A stretch of DNA of 64,000 bases, taken from positions 1 through 64,000 of the forward strand of contig NZ_RHHB01000001.1 in NCBI RefSeq assembly GCF_003710805.1. The letters run 5' to 3'. Source of the stretch: Agromyces tardus (GTDB lineage: Bacteria > Actinomycetota > Actinomycetes > Actinomycetales > Microbacteriaceae). A program made the translations under genes and the position numbers. Positions 54,531-63,725 of the stretch are shown in pieces; position 1 is the stretch's first letter; the number at the start of each line of letters is the position of its first letter. A model generated the notes under the pieces. The model did no database searches. It saw only the letters and a list, made by a program, of their open reading frames with translations, and was not told the origin of the DNA.

Positions 54531-55826
54531 ATGGCAGTTACGCCTAAGAAGGCCTACGAGGTGTTCGGAGTATCCAGGGACGTACTCCCAGACTCCTATG
54601 TGGACCGTGGAAGCCTGGATGAGCGTCTTGGCAGCCTGCTTCAACGGCAGAATCACATCGCCATTCGTGGTGCATCTAAGAGCGGTAAGTCGTGGTTAAG
54701 GCAGATGGTTGCGCCAGACGCGGTTGTGATCCAATGTCGCCTTGGAAAGACGGTGGAGGATCTCTATCGCGAAGCCTTGGGCATGCTCGGCATCACGTTG
54801 GAGGTGCGGCGTACCGCAGGGGATTCCTTCTCGGGCCATGTGGAATCGTCCGTCGGTTTCGGTCAAGCGTTGATCATGAAGGTCTCCGGCAAGCTCGGGT
54901 TGGGTTACACGCGTCATGCCCAGAGCGAGTCAGTACCGGTTCGTCAAGACGTCTCGGACATCAGCTTCATTGCCGAGCTCCTTGTCGAGAGCGGTCGTCG
55001 GCTCGTAATTGAGGACGTTCATTACCTCTCACATGCGGAGCGTCGCCGGCTTTCTTTCGATCTCAAAGCGCTCTGGGACCTTGGTCTATTCGTAATCATC
55101 ATCGGCGTCTGGAAGGAGCAGTCGCTCATAGATCTCAACCCCGACCTGAGTGGTCGTGTTAAGGAGATGTCCGTTACGTGGTCCGACGAGGATCTCGAGA
55201 AGATCATTGCGAAGGGCACGAAAGCTCTCAACGTCGCCCTTGCTCCGTTAATCATCGATAGCTTGGTCCGCGCGTCTTACGGCAACGCTGGCCTACTCCA
55301 GGCTCTTACGCTTGAACTCCTCGACGAGGCCGGGATTGATGAGCGCCCGGAGCAGACTCGAGACCTTGTCGACCATAGACTGTTCGAGGCCGCAGCAATG
55401 CAGCACGCGGAGAACCTCAACGTCCTTTATCAGAACTTCGCGAAGCGAGTGTCGTCTGGCATTCGACGGCGCAAGAATTCAACAGGAATCTACGCCCACG
55501 CGATGGCCGTGATTCTCGAAGAGTCAGATGAGTCGCTAATGCGGGGCCTCCCGCTGAAGGAGATACACGCGAAGGCGCACGAGCGTGAACCGCGCATCCT
55601 GCTGCCGAACTTGCGAACCGCCCTCAGCAAGATCGAGGCTCTTCAGACTGACGATGAAGGACGGGGACTGGTTCTTTCGTATGACGAGGGACGGGAAGCG
55701 GTCTACGTTGTTGACCTTCAGCTGCTTCTCTACCGACGCTATTCGACAGTCGCATGGCCGTGGGACGACATCGTCGCCGAGACCGAGGGCTCTCAAAGCG
55801 CTTTCGAACTAGACGCAATGGAGTAG
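54531..55826 (+). CDS. P-loop ATPase of an acquired island
   Basis: A 431-residue AAA/STAND-like ATPase. Walker A GASKSGKSWLRQ is near residue 50, Walker B RRLVIEDVHYL about residue 161, and a sensor-1-like strand FVIIIGVWKEQS follows. The C-terminal half is helical with a LLQALTLELLDEAG segment and no recognised effector domain. Codon use is mixed (frequent CTT, GTT, AAT, TCT), unlike the GC-locked genes to the left, which marks transfer. It is convergent with the Rx4H-motif gene (44 bases between stops). A role in phage defence is plausible but unproven, and the family is not recognised. Confidence 0.7.
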   Translation: MAVTPKKAYEVFGVSRDVLPDSYVDRGSLDERLGSLLQRQNHIAIRGASKSGKSWLRQMVAPDAVVIQCRLGKTVEDLYREALGMLGITLEVRRTAGDSFSGHVESSVGFGQALIMKVSGKLGLGYTRHAQSESVPVRQDVSDISFIAELLVESGRRLVIEDVHYLSHAERRRLSFDLKALWDLGLFVIIIGVWKEQSLIDLNPDLSGRVKEMSVTWSDEDLEKIIAKGTKALNVALAPLIIDSLVRASYGNAGLLQALTLELLDEAGIDERPEQTRDLVDHRLFEAAAMQHAENLNVLYQNFAKRVSSGIRRRKNSTGIYAHAMAVILEESDESLMRGLPLKEIHAKAHEREPRILLPNLRTALSKIEALQTDDEGRGLVLSYDEGREAVYVVDLQLLLYRRYSTVAWPWDDIVAETEGSQSAFELDAME

Positions 55827-55869
55827 CGCTCGGCTTCAGTCCGCAACTAGGCGGATCGCACCGCAGTGA

Positions 55870-57786
55870 CTACTTGGGGAGCGGCCAGCCCTCGTTCCTG
55901 ACTCGGTCGCGCCAGTACGTCGCCGCATCCGTCCCGCCCTGTACTGCATTGAACTCATCGGTTCGCTCGGCAAGTGCAGACTGTGGATCGGTGCTGTCGA
56001 CGAATGACTCGAGCGCGACGTAGAGCGCCGTTCGGCTTTGGAACTCGGCGAAGGCGCGGGTCGATTCAACAACTGGGAAGGTCGCTGGGTTTCCGTGAAC
56101 GAGCGCGTTCCGGATGCGTCGACGCCGACCCTCCAGCACCTCACCTTCCGCTGCATATTCAGCGATGAGCGCCCTGTACGTGGCGTGGTCGCTGATGCTT
56201 GCGAACATGCGCTCTATCCAGCCACGCTCGTGCTCGAGTCGGCACAGCGAGATAAAGTCGGCGGCTCGATCTGCCAGCAACAGCAACCACGGCTGCTTCG
56301 GTCGGGTTGAGAGCCACTCGACGGTGAGCTCGTGCTGAAGATCGCGGCGCTCCCCGCCGCCAAGCAGGCACATGCCCGCCGCCCGTTGAAGATCCCCGAG
56401 CCAGCGCGCGTGCGCCCACTTATCGACCAACAGCGGGAAGAGGTCGTTCGGATCCATCGCCGCATGAGCAGCAACGTGCTGCACGATGCGATCCGCGAGC
56501 GGAATGACGCTGCTGATGTCCGCCTCAGAGGGCTTGCGCAGTGCCATGTCGCGGCTGAATGGGTGATCAAGTGTGGTCTGCACCTCGATCGCGGCGGCGA
56601 GAAAGCGCGGCAATTCCTCGCGCGCCAGGGTATCGGCAATTCGTGGACCGTGTTCCGCGATCGCCTCTGAGGTCATACCGGCGCCGTAGGTGTCGTCGGG
56701 AAAGCCCGTCTGGTTCCACACGGCGTTATGACCCGAACCGACAGGCTTGCCAGAGACGACAATGACGTGCTCAGCGAGCTGGGGGCGAATACCGCCTGAC
56801 CGGTGCAGCGCGACGTTGATGATCACGTCGACAATGGCCACGGCTCGTTCAACGGCGCCGGCTGTGGTGGTGTTGCCCAAGTCGACACGGACGAGCGTTT
56901 CGACCTCGCGGAGCTCATCCACCTTCTCCGGCACGCGGAAGTTGAAACCGCCTTTGACGATCGCCCAGAGCTCTTCCTTATGATCGAAGTCCTGTCGACC
57001 GGGCTCGGCGTTCGGCACCGCCCACAGAGGCTCGTAGAAGGATACGCGTCCCGCCGTGAGCTGCACGTGGGCTCGGCCCTTATAGCCGAGCCAGACGGCA
57101 ACGGGCTCGATCGTTGCGGGCGTACCGATGTACACCCGTGCCTGATCGATTCGGTCGGTGACAGGTGTGTCGGCCTCACCCACCGGGATGTCGTCCGGGT
57201 GGCGTCCGAACGCCATGATCGATACGAGACCACGAAAGGCCGAGTCTGCATCGATTCCTCGACGTCGCAACTGCTCCGACAGGAGGTCGGCAATCGGGCC
57301 GTACTGTCGACGATCAAGCGTCCGGTCCTGTGCCGCATCGACCAGATCGTCCCAGCTGGCGCGCACCGCATCGTCTGACTGGAGAGCCGTCAGCATGTCA
57401 CCGGTTGCGGTGAGCAGCGTCTGCCACTCAGGCGCCGTCCGCGTCGTCCCCGGCGGCTGGGAGAGGACAGCATTGCCGCTGCCCGAGAGCGCTTTGAACG
57501 CTGCGCGGAATGCGGCCAGCTCGGAAGCTATCTGGGCAGTGAGGTGCGAGCCGATGCTTGCGAAGGACTGGGCGATGTCTCGCTCGAGTGAATCGCGATT
57601 GGCTCCTTTCTTCCAGGCATCGACGCCGCTCGCCAGCACGATCCATTGCAGAATCTCTTCTCCTACGACCGTGAGTGGGAGCACGGTCGAGAAGCGATGT
57701 CGGCGGTCGAGCGATGACACCAGAGACTTCAACCAGTGGGGGGTGCTTTCCGCCCAGTGGTCGCTGACGTTGTAATCGATCATCAT
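55870..57786 (-). CDS. Large protein with C-terminal HEPN-like Rx4H motif
   Basis: A 638-residue protein that I cannot assign to a named family. Near residue 560 it has RRRRIRNALVHGN, an R-N-x3-H pattern typical of HEPN ribonuclease domains (Apea-like: RNxxxHG), set in a helical C-terminus. The N-terminal 450 residues are mixed alpha/beta with no clear motif (WLGYKGRAHVQLTAGRVSFY, VRVDLGNTTTAGAVERAV). HEPN proteins are common toxin or effector modules in defence systems. Codon use matches the island. MM at 57786/57783 gives two equivalent starts. Confidence 0.6.
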   Translation of the reverse strand: MMIDYNVSDHWAESTPHWLKSLVSSLDRRHRFSTVLPLTVVGEEILQWIVLASGVDAWKKGANRDSLERDIAQSFASIGSHLTAQIASELAAFRAAFKALSGSGNAVLSQPPGTTRTAPEWQTLLTATGDMLTALQSDDAVRASWDDLVDAAQDRTLDRRQYGPIADLLSEQLRRRGIDADSAFRGLVSIMAFGRHPDDIPVGEADTPVTDRIDQARVYIGTPATIEPVAVWLGYKGRAHVQLTAGRVSFYEPLWAVPNAEPGRQDFDHKEELWAIVKGGFNFRVPEKVDELREVETLVRVDLGNTTTAGAVERAVAIVDVIINVALHRSGGIRPQLAEHVIVVSGKPVGSGHNAVWNQTGFPDDTYGAGMTSEAIAEHGPRIADTLAREELPRFLAAAIEVQTTLDHPFSRDMALRKPSEADISSVIPLADRIVQHVAAHAAMDPNDLFPLLVDKWAHARWLGDLQRAAGMCLLGGGERRDLQHELTVEWLSTRPKQPWLLLLADRAADFISLCRLEHERGWIERMFASISDHATYRALIAEYAAEGEVLEGRRRRIRNALVHGNPATFPVVESTRAFAEFQSRTALYVALESFVDSTDPQSALAERTDEFNAVQGGTDAATYWRDRVRNEGWPLPK

Positions 57787-57828
57787 CGGCGGCCTCGCGC
57801 GCAGTTTCGGGTTGAGTGGTTCATCATC

Positions 57829-57978
57829 ATGTCTACCTCGACTATGACGAATCGGGTGCCGGGTGAGAAGCGTAAAGCCGTTGCACCCCTCGCGGCGAAG
57901 GTGACCGGCGCATTGACGTTCTGGCCCGAGCCGTCATACTCAGCAGTCCTCCTCGCCGGGGGCGCGACTTCACTTTGA
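57829..57978 (+). CDS. Small hypothetical ORF
   Basis: A 49-codon frame (MSTSTMTNRVPGEKRKAVAP...) in the space between the Rx4H-motif gene and the RHH remnant. It has no recognised domain. The basic GEKRKAV stretch and short length would fit a truncated DNA-binding or toxin-antitoxin piece. Coding status is uncertain. Confidence 0.25.
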   Translation: MSTSTMTNRVPGEKRKAVAPLAAKVTGALTFWPEPSYSAVLLAGGATSL

Positions 57979-58025
57979 GGAACTCATCCGGGGTTCGTCG
58001 GCCGCATCCGATGAGGAGGCTCGCT

Positions 58026-58200
58026 ATGAGCGAGAACCAACAACCCGGGGCGCTGGCCACGGCTCTCGGTCACATCCGCCCGGTGAGCGTGCGCATCACC
58101 GACGAACTTCGAGCGCAGATCGACATGATCGCGAGCCCCACGACCGAAGCCTGACCGAGGAAATCCGCCTCGCGCTGGAGCCTGGGTCCGGGGGCTCCGG
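58026..58200 (+). pseudogene. Frameshifted ribbon-helix-helix (antitoxin-like) remnant
   Basis: From ATG 58026 the frame reads VSVRITDELRAQIDMIAS, an RHH/CopG-type strand and first helix, and then meets a stop at 58152. In the +1 frame directly following, HDRSLTEEIRLALEPG continues the second RHH helix. Joining the frames with a one-base correction near 58135 restores a typical RHH domain, so the gene is broken by an indel (or a sequence error). GAGGAGG precedes the start. Beyond the helix there is no clear continuation or toxin gene. Confidence 0.65.
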
Positions 58201-58716
58201 TTTGAGCACCGCCAGTGATCTCCCGGACGTGTGGGCGCACTACCCATCTGGCGCCCGCCGTCCACATGCTTCTCGCCTCCTCCTCACTTCTTCAACGACG
58301 CGAGAGCCGATTCCGGCCGGCTCTGGCGTGAGACGCGTGCGCAGTTTGGCGCCGTGTTCGAGAATGCCGTCTGGTGCATGTTGCTGACGCTCTCCGCTCG
58401 CCCAGGCGTGCGGTTTCGAATCCGTCCCCGGATCTCGACTCCAGCTGACAACCGGCGGCCCCCCCCAAGCAACGACAGGCTCGTCGCTCGGGGTCGCCGC
58501 TCTTCCCTTTTCCGGCCCACCGGAGTTGCTCAAGTCACAAGATCTGGCCTATTGCCACGGCGCGTTCGGTGCGTCATAACTAAGCGCACACCGGAGAATG
58601 AGCGAAACACGACTAATGCGCTCGGATTGACCACCCGATGAAGCATCCCAGCTGACCCGCGTTGTGCGCCCATACCGGCGCGCTCTTTCGTTTGCGCATC
58701 GAGACGAGGACGCCTG
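58201..58716. other. Unassigned stretch upstream of gajA
   Basis: About 500 bases with no recognised gene. Short open frames exist in several phases but none has a family match. The sequence is probably remnant material of the island together with the gajA promoter. Confidence 0.5.
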
Positions 58717-60657
58717 ATGAAGATCACCCACCTCCGGGTTTCCGGATTCCAGTCTTTCGGTCCGACGCCGACCACCATCGCACTGAGGGACGTCGCGTAC
58801 GTCCTAGGCCCGAACGGTGCCGGCAAGACGGCAGTACTCGAGGCGCTCTCCCGGCTCTTCAGCCCACTTTCGGCGCAGCGAAAGATCCGGCACACCGACT
58901 TTCACGTTCCAAGCGGGCGAAGCTCTGCGGAGGTTCATGCCGAGGGTCCGGAGTTGTGGATCGAGGTCGACATCGAGGTACCCGAGTCCGGCGAGGAGGG
59001 GGAGCACGCATCTGTCCCGCCGAACTTTGCGCACATGCGTATCGCTACCGAGGATGGCGTCCCGCGCATTCGGGTGCGACTGACGGCTACCATCGCCTCG
59101 GACAATGTGATCGAGGAGAAGCTGCAGTACATCCTCGAGGCGGACGCGGACGGAACACCGCGGCAGCAGGCCGACATGTCGCGGTTCGACCGCGCCAACA
59201 TCGAGGTGCACTACTTGCCAGCGCGCCGGGATCCGGCCGAGCACCTCGCTTACACGACGGCCTCATTGGTCGGGCGGGCTCTGCGCGCCGCCGATTGGAC
59301 GACCGAGCGCAGCACGCTCGCCAGACTCTCCAAAGATCTGACGGAGGCTCTCGCTGATAATGATGCGGTCAAGAGCATTAGCGTGCAGCTCGCGGAAGAG
59401 TGGTCGGGACTTCACTCCGGCGCCTTCTTAGCCGACCCTTCGATCGCGTTCGGGAGTGGCGATCTGGAGAGCGTGCTTCGACAGCTAACGGTGTCTTTCG
59501 CGCCGTCACCATCCGGCACCGCGTTGCCGTTCGACCGGCTCAGTGACGGGCAGAAGTCACTCCTCTACATCTCGCTCGTGCTCGCCTGGCAGTCTCTCGC
59601 ACGCGAGGTCCTGAACGGTTCCGAGACATCGTTCGACCAGCACCGTCTTCGTCCGCCCGTACATACCGTCATCGCACTCGAGGAGCCGGAGAACAGCCTG
59701 GCGCCGCAGTACCTTGGCCGTATCATCCGGCAGCTCCGAAAGGCTGCCGAGCACGGCGATTCTCAGGCGCTGATCGCGACGCATTCCCCTGCACTGCTGC
59801 GCCGCGTCGATCCCGAAGCCATCTGCTTCTTGCGGCTCGACGGTGGCCGCCAATCTCAGGTGCGGCGCATCGTTCTGCCGACAACGAGCGACGAAACCGC
59901 AAAGTACGTTCGCGAAGCCGTCCTGGCATTTCCGGAGCTCTATTTCTCGCGCTTGGTCGTGCTCGGCGAGGGCGACAGCGAGCAGATTGTGCTGCCGCGC
60001 GTCCTCGCCGCGGCCGGCATTGCAGAGGACGATGCATCCGTTTCAGTCGTGCCGCTTGGTGGCCGCCACGTCAATCACTTCTGGCGACTGCTCGATGAAC
60101 TGGGAATCCCGCATGTCACGTTGCTCGACCTGGATTCTGGGCGGCATCAGGGTGGTTGGGGTCGCGTACGCAACGCACTCAAGCAGTTCAACAAACTCAA
60201 CGCGGGTAGCTTCACGGACGCGCAAATTTCCGGTCTCCCGGCTTGGGACGCCGCCGCCGACTTCCCTGTCTACAACGACGTGAACTTCAAGGACGGTCAC
60301 GGCCCGGTCTACGCACTCGAGCAGAAGAGCGTGTACTTCTCGAACCCTGTCGATCTCGACCTCATGATGCTCGAAGCGTTCCCAGACGCATACGGTGTCG
60401 AGGTGGTCGGCACTCCCGAGGAGAAGACCATCGCTGCGGTGCTCGGCAAATCTCACGCGAATGAGGACCACATCCCCGAGGACACCCTCGAGCTGTTCGA
60501 TGACTACCACCGGCTATTCGATCTGAAGAGCAAGCCTGCGTCGCACCTAAAGGCGATGGCGGCCCTCACAGATGCGGAGCTGCTGGCCGAACTTCCCGCC
60601 GTACTGAGCCGACTCGTCGAAGATGTGCGCGCGCGACTGGGAGCGCTGCCCGAGTGA
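58717..60657 (+). CDS. gajA: GajA-like OLD-family ATPase/TOPRIM nuclease
   Basis: A 646-residue OLD-type protein. An ABC/SMC-like ATPase (Walker A LGPNGAGKTA near residue 30, signature-like RLSDGQKSLLYISLVLAW about 269-286, Walker B VIALEEPENSLAPQ, and H in ALIATHSPALL) is followed by a TOPRIM domain. TOPRIM residues are Glu in VVLGEGDSEQIV and the DxD of LLDLDSG. In Gabija, GajA is a DNA nickase held off by nucleotides and released during phage replication. It is a little longer than the founding GajA. Start ATG 58717 follows GAGACGAGGA. It overlaps gajB by four bases (GTGA). Confidence 0.87.
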   Translation: MKITHLRVSGFQSFGPTPTTIALRDVAYVLGPNGAGKTAVLEALSRLFSPLSAQRKIRHTDFHVPSGRSSAEVHAEGPELWIEVDIEVPESGEEGEHASVPPNFAHMRIATEDGVPRIRVRLTATIASDNVIEEKLQYILEADADGTPRQQADMSRFDRANIEVHYLPARRDPAEHLAYTTASLVGRALRAADWTTERSTLARLSKDLTEALADNDAVKSISVQLAEEWSGLHSGAFLADPSIAFGSGDLESVLRQLTVSFAPSPSGTALPFDRLSDGQKSLLYISLVLAWQSLAREVLNGSETSFDQHRLRPPVHTVIALEEPENSLAPQYLGRIIRQLRKAAEHGDSQALIATHSPALLRRVDPEAICFLRLDGGRQSQVRRIVLPTTSDETAKYVREAVLAFPELYFSRLVVLGEGDSEQIVLPRVLAAAGIAEDDASVSVVPLGGRHVNHFWRLLDELGIPHVTLLDLDSGRHQGGWGRVRNALKQFNKLNAGSFTDAQISGLPAWDAAADFPVYNDVNFKDGHGPVYALEQKSVYFSNPVDLDLMMLEAFPDAYGVEVVGTPEEKTIAAVLGKSHANEDHIPEDTLELFDDYHRLFDLKSKPASHLKAMAALTDAELLAELPAVLSRLVEDVRARLGALPE

Positions 60658-62312
60658 TTCGTCCGGAGGATTGGACGCCGGTCGGTGGGCTGCAGCTCGA
60701 GCCGAACGCACTGAAAGCGGTCCGTGAGACCAGCGCGAACGTCGTGGTCACGGCCGGCCCCGGCGCCGGCAAGACCGAGCTTCTCGCTCAGCGGGCAGAC
60801 TTCCTCTTTCGTACCGGAGCGAGTCCTTACCCGAAGCGCATCCTCGCCATCTCCTTCAAGGTAGATGCCGCTCGCAACCTGCAATCGCGGGTTCGCCTCC
60901 GCTCGGGCTCGCAGTACGCCGCCCGATTCGACAGCTTCACGTTTCACGCCTTCGCCAAGCGTCTAATCGACAACTTTCGGCCGGCTCTTACTGGCGTGAA
61001 CGCGCTCGACCCGGACTACCGCCTCGACGAGCGCACGCGAATCCAGAGCGAGCAAATCACCTTCGATGACTTGGTTCCGCTTGCGCTCGAAATCCTGCAG
61101 AAGAACACCTATGCACGGGGCGCGCTGCGCCAGACCTACAGTCACGTCTTCATGGATGAATTCCAAGACGCGACCACTGCGCAGTACGCCTTCTTGAAGG
61201 AGGCCTTCGCTGGCACCGGGGTGCAGCTCATCGGGGTCGGCGACACCAAGCAGCGGATCATGGGGTTCGCCGACGCGCTTCGCGGCGTAATGGCCACCTT
61301 CGCGACCGACTTCAGCGCGTTGGGCCTGAAGCTGTACCAGAACTTCCGATCAAAGCCTCGGCTGCGCCGCATGCAGAACCGCATGATTTTGGAGATGGAT
61401 CCGGCGGCAGCCAGCCCGCCGGCCGACCTCGAAGGTGAGGAAGGCGTCCTGCAGGTGCTTCGCTTCGCTACCGACGAGGACGAAGCAATCGCGGTGACGG
61501 ACCTGGTTTGCGGCTGGCTCGATGCGGGTGTGCCGCCGCGGGAGATCGCCGTGCTCGCTCGGCAGCAGCCGCATCTCATCACAAGCGTCCTTGGCGGACA
61601 CCTCGCAGCGGCTGGTATTCCGTACCGCAACGAGCAGCAGTCGCAAGACATGACCGCCGAGCCAGTGCCGGCACTCATCTTCAACTTCCTACGGGTCGTG
61701 GCGGACAAGGGTCGCCCTGAGGCCTACGCGGAACTGGTGCGCGTGGTAACGCGCGGCGGCATCGAGGAGGCGGACGGGGTTCTGGACAGCAAGCTCCGCG
61801 CAATCCTCCTGAACGCACGGGCTGCCGTGCGAGCGGCTGGGTTCGACGCCACCGACTTCGCGTCGTGGGAACCGCTGATCCAGACCTTCCTGGAGTTCGT
61901 AACGCGACCCGCACTGAGTGCGCTGTCACCCGCCTACCAACAGGGGTCGCGTCTAGACGACATGATCACCAAGGCGCTGGAGTCGTTCGAGCGAGAGCTG
62001 AACGTCGACGGTGATCCGATCGGGGCACTGGACCGACTCTCCGAGGAAGACGCCGTGCGAATCCTCACGGTGCATAAGTGCAAAGGGCTGGAGTTCGAGA
62101 AGGTCATCGTCCTGGGCGTTGAACCGCAGTTCTTCTGGGGCGATGACGATGCCGATGTGAAGGCGGAGTTCTTCGTGGCTATCTCCCGCGCCAAAGACGA
62201 ACTAGTACTGACGACGGCGCAGAGCCGTCTGAAGCCCGCAGGGGCGGGATACCGCTGGAAGGTCGACTCGCCTCCGCACGAAGAGCTACTCGGGTATGCC
62301 GATGGATCCTGA
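60654..62312 (+). CDS. gajB: GajB-like UvrD/PcrA-family helicase
   Basis: A 552-residue superfamily 1 helicase: motif I TAGPGAGKTELLA, motif II FMDEFQDATTAQ, motif III GVGDTKQRIMGF, motif IV QNFRSKPRLRRM, motif V ILTVHKCKGLEFEKVIV, and motif VI FVAISRAKDELVLT. The compact size, without the 1B/2B insertions of UvrD, fits GajB. It should unwind or sense DNA ends and activate GajA. The GTG start overlaps the gajA stop. The C-terminus is intact, and the right-hand border of the island follows within 200 bases. Confidence 0.87.
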   Translation: MIRPEDWTPVGGLQLEPNALKAVRETSANVVVTAGPGAGKTELLAQRADFLFRTGASPYPKRILAISFKVDAARNLQSRVRLRSGSQYAARFDSFTFHAFAKRLIDNFRPALTGVNALDPDYRLDERTRIQSEQITFDDLVPLALEILQKNTYARGALRQTYSHVFMDEFQDATTAQYAFLKEAFAGTGVQLIGVGDTKQRIMGFADALRGVMATFATDFSALGLKLYQNFRSKPRLRRMQNRMILEMDPAAASPPADLEGEEGVLQVLRFATDEDEAIAVTDLVCGWLDAGVPPREIAVLARQQPHLITSVLGGHLAAAGIPYRNEQQSQDMTAEPVPALIFNFLRVVADKGRPEAYAELVRVVTRGGIEEADGVLDSKLRAILLNARAAVRAAGFDATDFASWEPLIQTFLEFVTRPALSALSPAYQQGSRLDDMITKALESFERELNVDGDPIGALDRLSEEDAVRILTVHKCKGLEFEKVIVLGVEPQFFWGDDDADVKAEFFVAISRAKDELVLTTAQSRLKPAGAGYRWKVDSPPHEELLGYADGS

Positions 62313-62490
62313 ATTGCGTCCAGGAGCCAGCCCGTACGATCCGGCGATGCTCCCAGAGCTTTACGTCGTCAACTTCGCCGAGCTTGAGCACACCACGAAA
62401 GAGGATCCCTTCGTGCGTGAAGCCTTCGAGTTGCTGAAGAAAGCGTCGGTGCTATTGATCGCGGTGGCCGGTATTCGTACGGAAGGGCCA
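62296..62490 (+). other. Truncated frame at the island border, fused to the CFA remnant
   Basis: A frame beginning MPMDPELRPGASPYDPAM overlaps the gajB end and runs without a stop into the CFA-synthase remnant. Its first 60 or so residues (LPELYVVNFAELEHTTKEDP) do not look like a CFA synthase and have island-like codon use. They may be the start of a third gene of the Gabija operon, cut at the recombination point near 62490, or non-coding sequence that happens to stay open. Confidence 0.4.
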
Positions 62491-63216
62491 CGGCTCGTCT
62501 TCGAGAAGCTGCGGCTGAGCCCGGGAGACCGGCTGCTCGACGTGGGCTGCGGCTGGGGCGGCAGGGTGCGTCATGCGGCGCGCCGTGGCATCCGGGTCAC
62601 GGGCGTGACGCTGTCGGAGGAGCAGGCGACGTGGGCGCAGCGCGCCACCGCCGACGAGGGCCTGGGCGAGCTCGCCGAGGTGCGTAACGGCGACACCGCG
62701 ACATCCGCGACATCGGGTTCGACGCCACGTCGTCGATCGGGCTGCTCGAGCACATCGGGGTGCGCAACTACGCGAAGTACTTCCGCTTTCCTGCAGTCGC
62801 GGCTGCGCACCGGCGGGCTGCTGCTGAACCACTGCATCACCCGGCCCGACAACACGTCCGAGCCCTCGACGCACGGGTTCATCGACCGCTACGTCTTCCC
62901 CGACGGGGAGCTCACCGGGTCCGGCCGCATCATTAGCGAAGCGCAGGATGCCGGCCTCGAGGTGCTGCGCGAGGAGAACCTGCGCCCGCGCTACGCGATG
63001 ACGCTGCGCGACTGGTGCGCCAACCTCGTCGAGCACTGGGACGAGGCGGTCGACGAGGTCGGCCTTCCGACCGCGAAGGTATGGGGGCTCTACATGGCCG
63101 GCCCGCGGGTCCGGTCCGAGCGCGGCGGCATCCAGCTGCACCAGGTCCTCGCGGTGGAGCCGGACGACCGCGGCGGCGTCGGCGACCTGCCGCTGCGGCC
63201 GTGGTGGACGCCGTAG
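62491..63216 (+). pseudogene. Cyclopropane-fatty-acyl-phospholipid synthase remnant
   Basis: From LRLSPGDRLLDVGCGWGG (SAM-binding motif) the sequence follows a CFA/mycolic-methyltransferase-type synthase to its end (GLYMAGPRVRSERG, IQLHQVLAV). The N-terminal third is missing at the island border. Two compensating indels break the middle: one base is lost near 62695 and one gained near 62790. In the shifted frame the expected RDIRDIGFDATSSIGLLEHI and GVRNYAKYFRF are readable. The open frame thus encodes about 30 wrong residues across the active-site Glu region. GC and codon use are host-like, so this is the old chromosome flank. Confidence 0.82.
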
Positions 63217-63243
63217 CCGGTCGGCCGGGGCCGCGGACGCAGG

Positions 63244-63669
63244 TCAGCTCCCGACGGCCGATTCCGTCGCCGCGGGCTCCCGCGGCGGGTTGAACATGAA
63301 CTCGAGGCGGATGCCGTTGTCGTCCTCGACGAAGGCGGCGTAGTAGCGGTCGTTGAAGCGCGGGAACGGCTTCGGGCCGCTCACCGCCGTCCAGCCGGCA
63401 TCCAGCGCGATTTGGTGCAGGCGGTCGACGTCGGCGCGCGAGTCGACGGGGAAGGCGAGGTGCTGCCATCCGACCTGGCCGTGTCGGTGCGGGCCAGTGC
63501 CGGGCTCGCGGGCGGGGAAGAGGATCAACTCCTCCTCACCGAGGTACCAGGAGACGCCGTTGTCGGCGTCCTGGCGGGTGCAGCCGAGCGCCTGCATCAC
63601 CGGGTCGAACTGGGCGATCGAACGGGGGAGGTCATCGACGGTGATGCCGATGTGGTCGAAGAGAGGCAC
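63244..63669 (-). CDS. VOC-family (glyoxalase-like) protein
   Basis: A 141-residue VOC domain with FDHIGITVDDLPRSIAQFDPVM at the N-terminus and, in the second half, GWQHLAFPVDSRADVDRLH, YYAAFVEDDNGIRLEFMFNP. Metal-ligand candidates are His in DHIGI and HLAF, and Glu in RLEFMF. It is a small-molecule-binding or glyoxalase-like enzyme of unknown substrate, unrelated in detail to the VOC gene at 31531. Confidence 0.87.
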   Translation of the reverse strand: MPLFDHIGITVDDLPRSIAQFDPVMQALGCTRQDADNGVSWYLGEEELILFPAREPGTGPHRHGQVGWQHLAFPVDSRADVDRLHQIALDAGWTAVSGPKPFPRFNDRYYAAFVEDDNGIRLEFMFNPPREPAATESAVGS

Positions 63670-63725
63670 CGAGACATCCTATGGAAGAGGTGCCATCTCC
63701 AAGAGCACGCGCCAAGCTTGAAGGC

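Noticed and set aside
54531-55826. TniB/IstB-like transposition ATPase
   Set aside because: No transposase, target-site duplications or terminal repeats nearby, and the sequence lacks the typical IstB/TniB C-terminal pattern by eye.
58410-58450. GGTTTCGAATCC resembling a tRNA T-arm, possible attachment site
   Set aside because: One base too many in the arm, no acceptor, D or anticodon arms upstream and no integrase in the island.
62296-63216. An intact cyclopropane-fatty-acid synthase gene
   Set aside because: The N-terminal third is absent and two compensating frameshifts destroy the central active-site segment.
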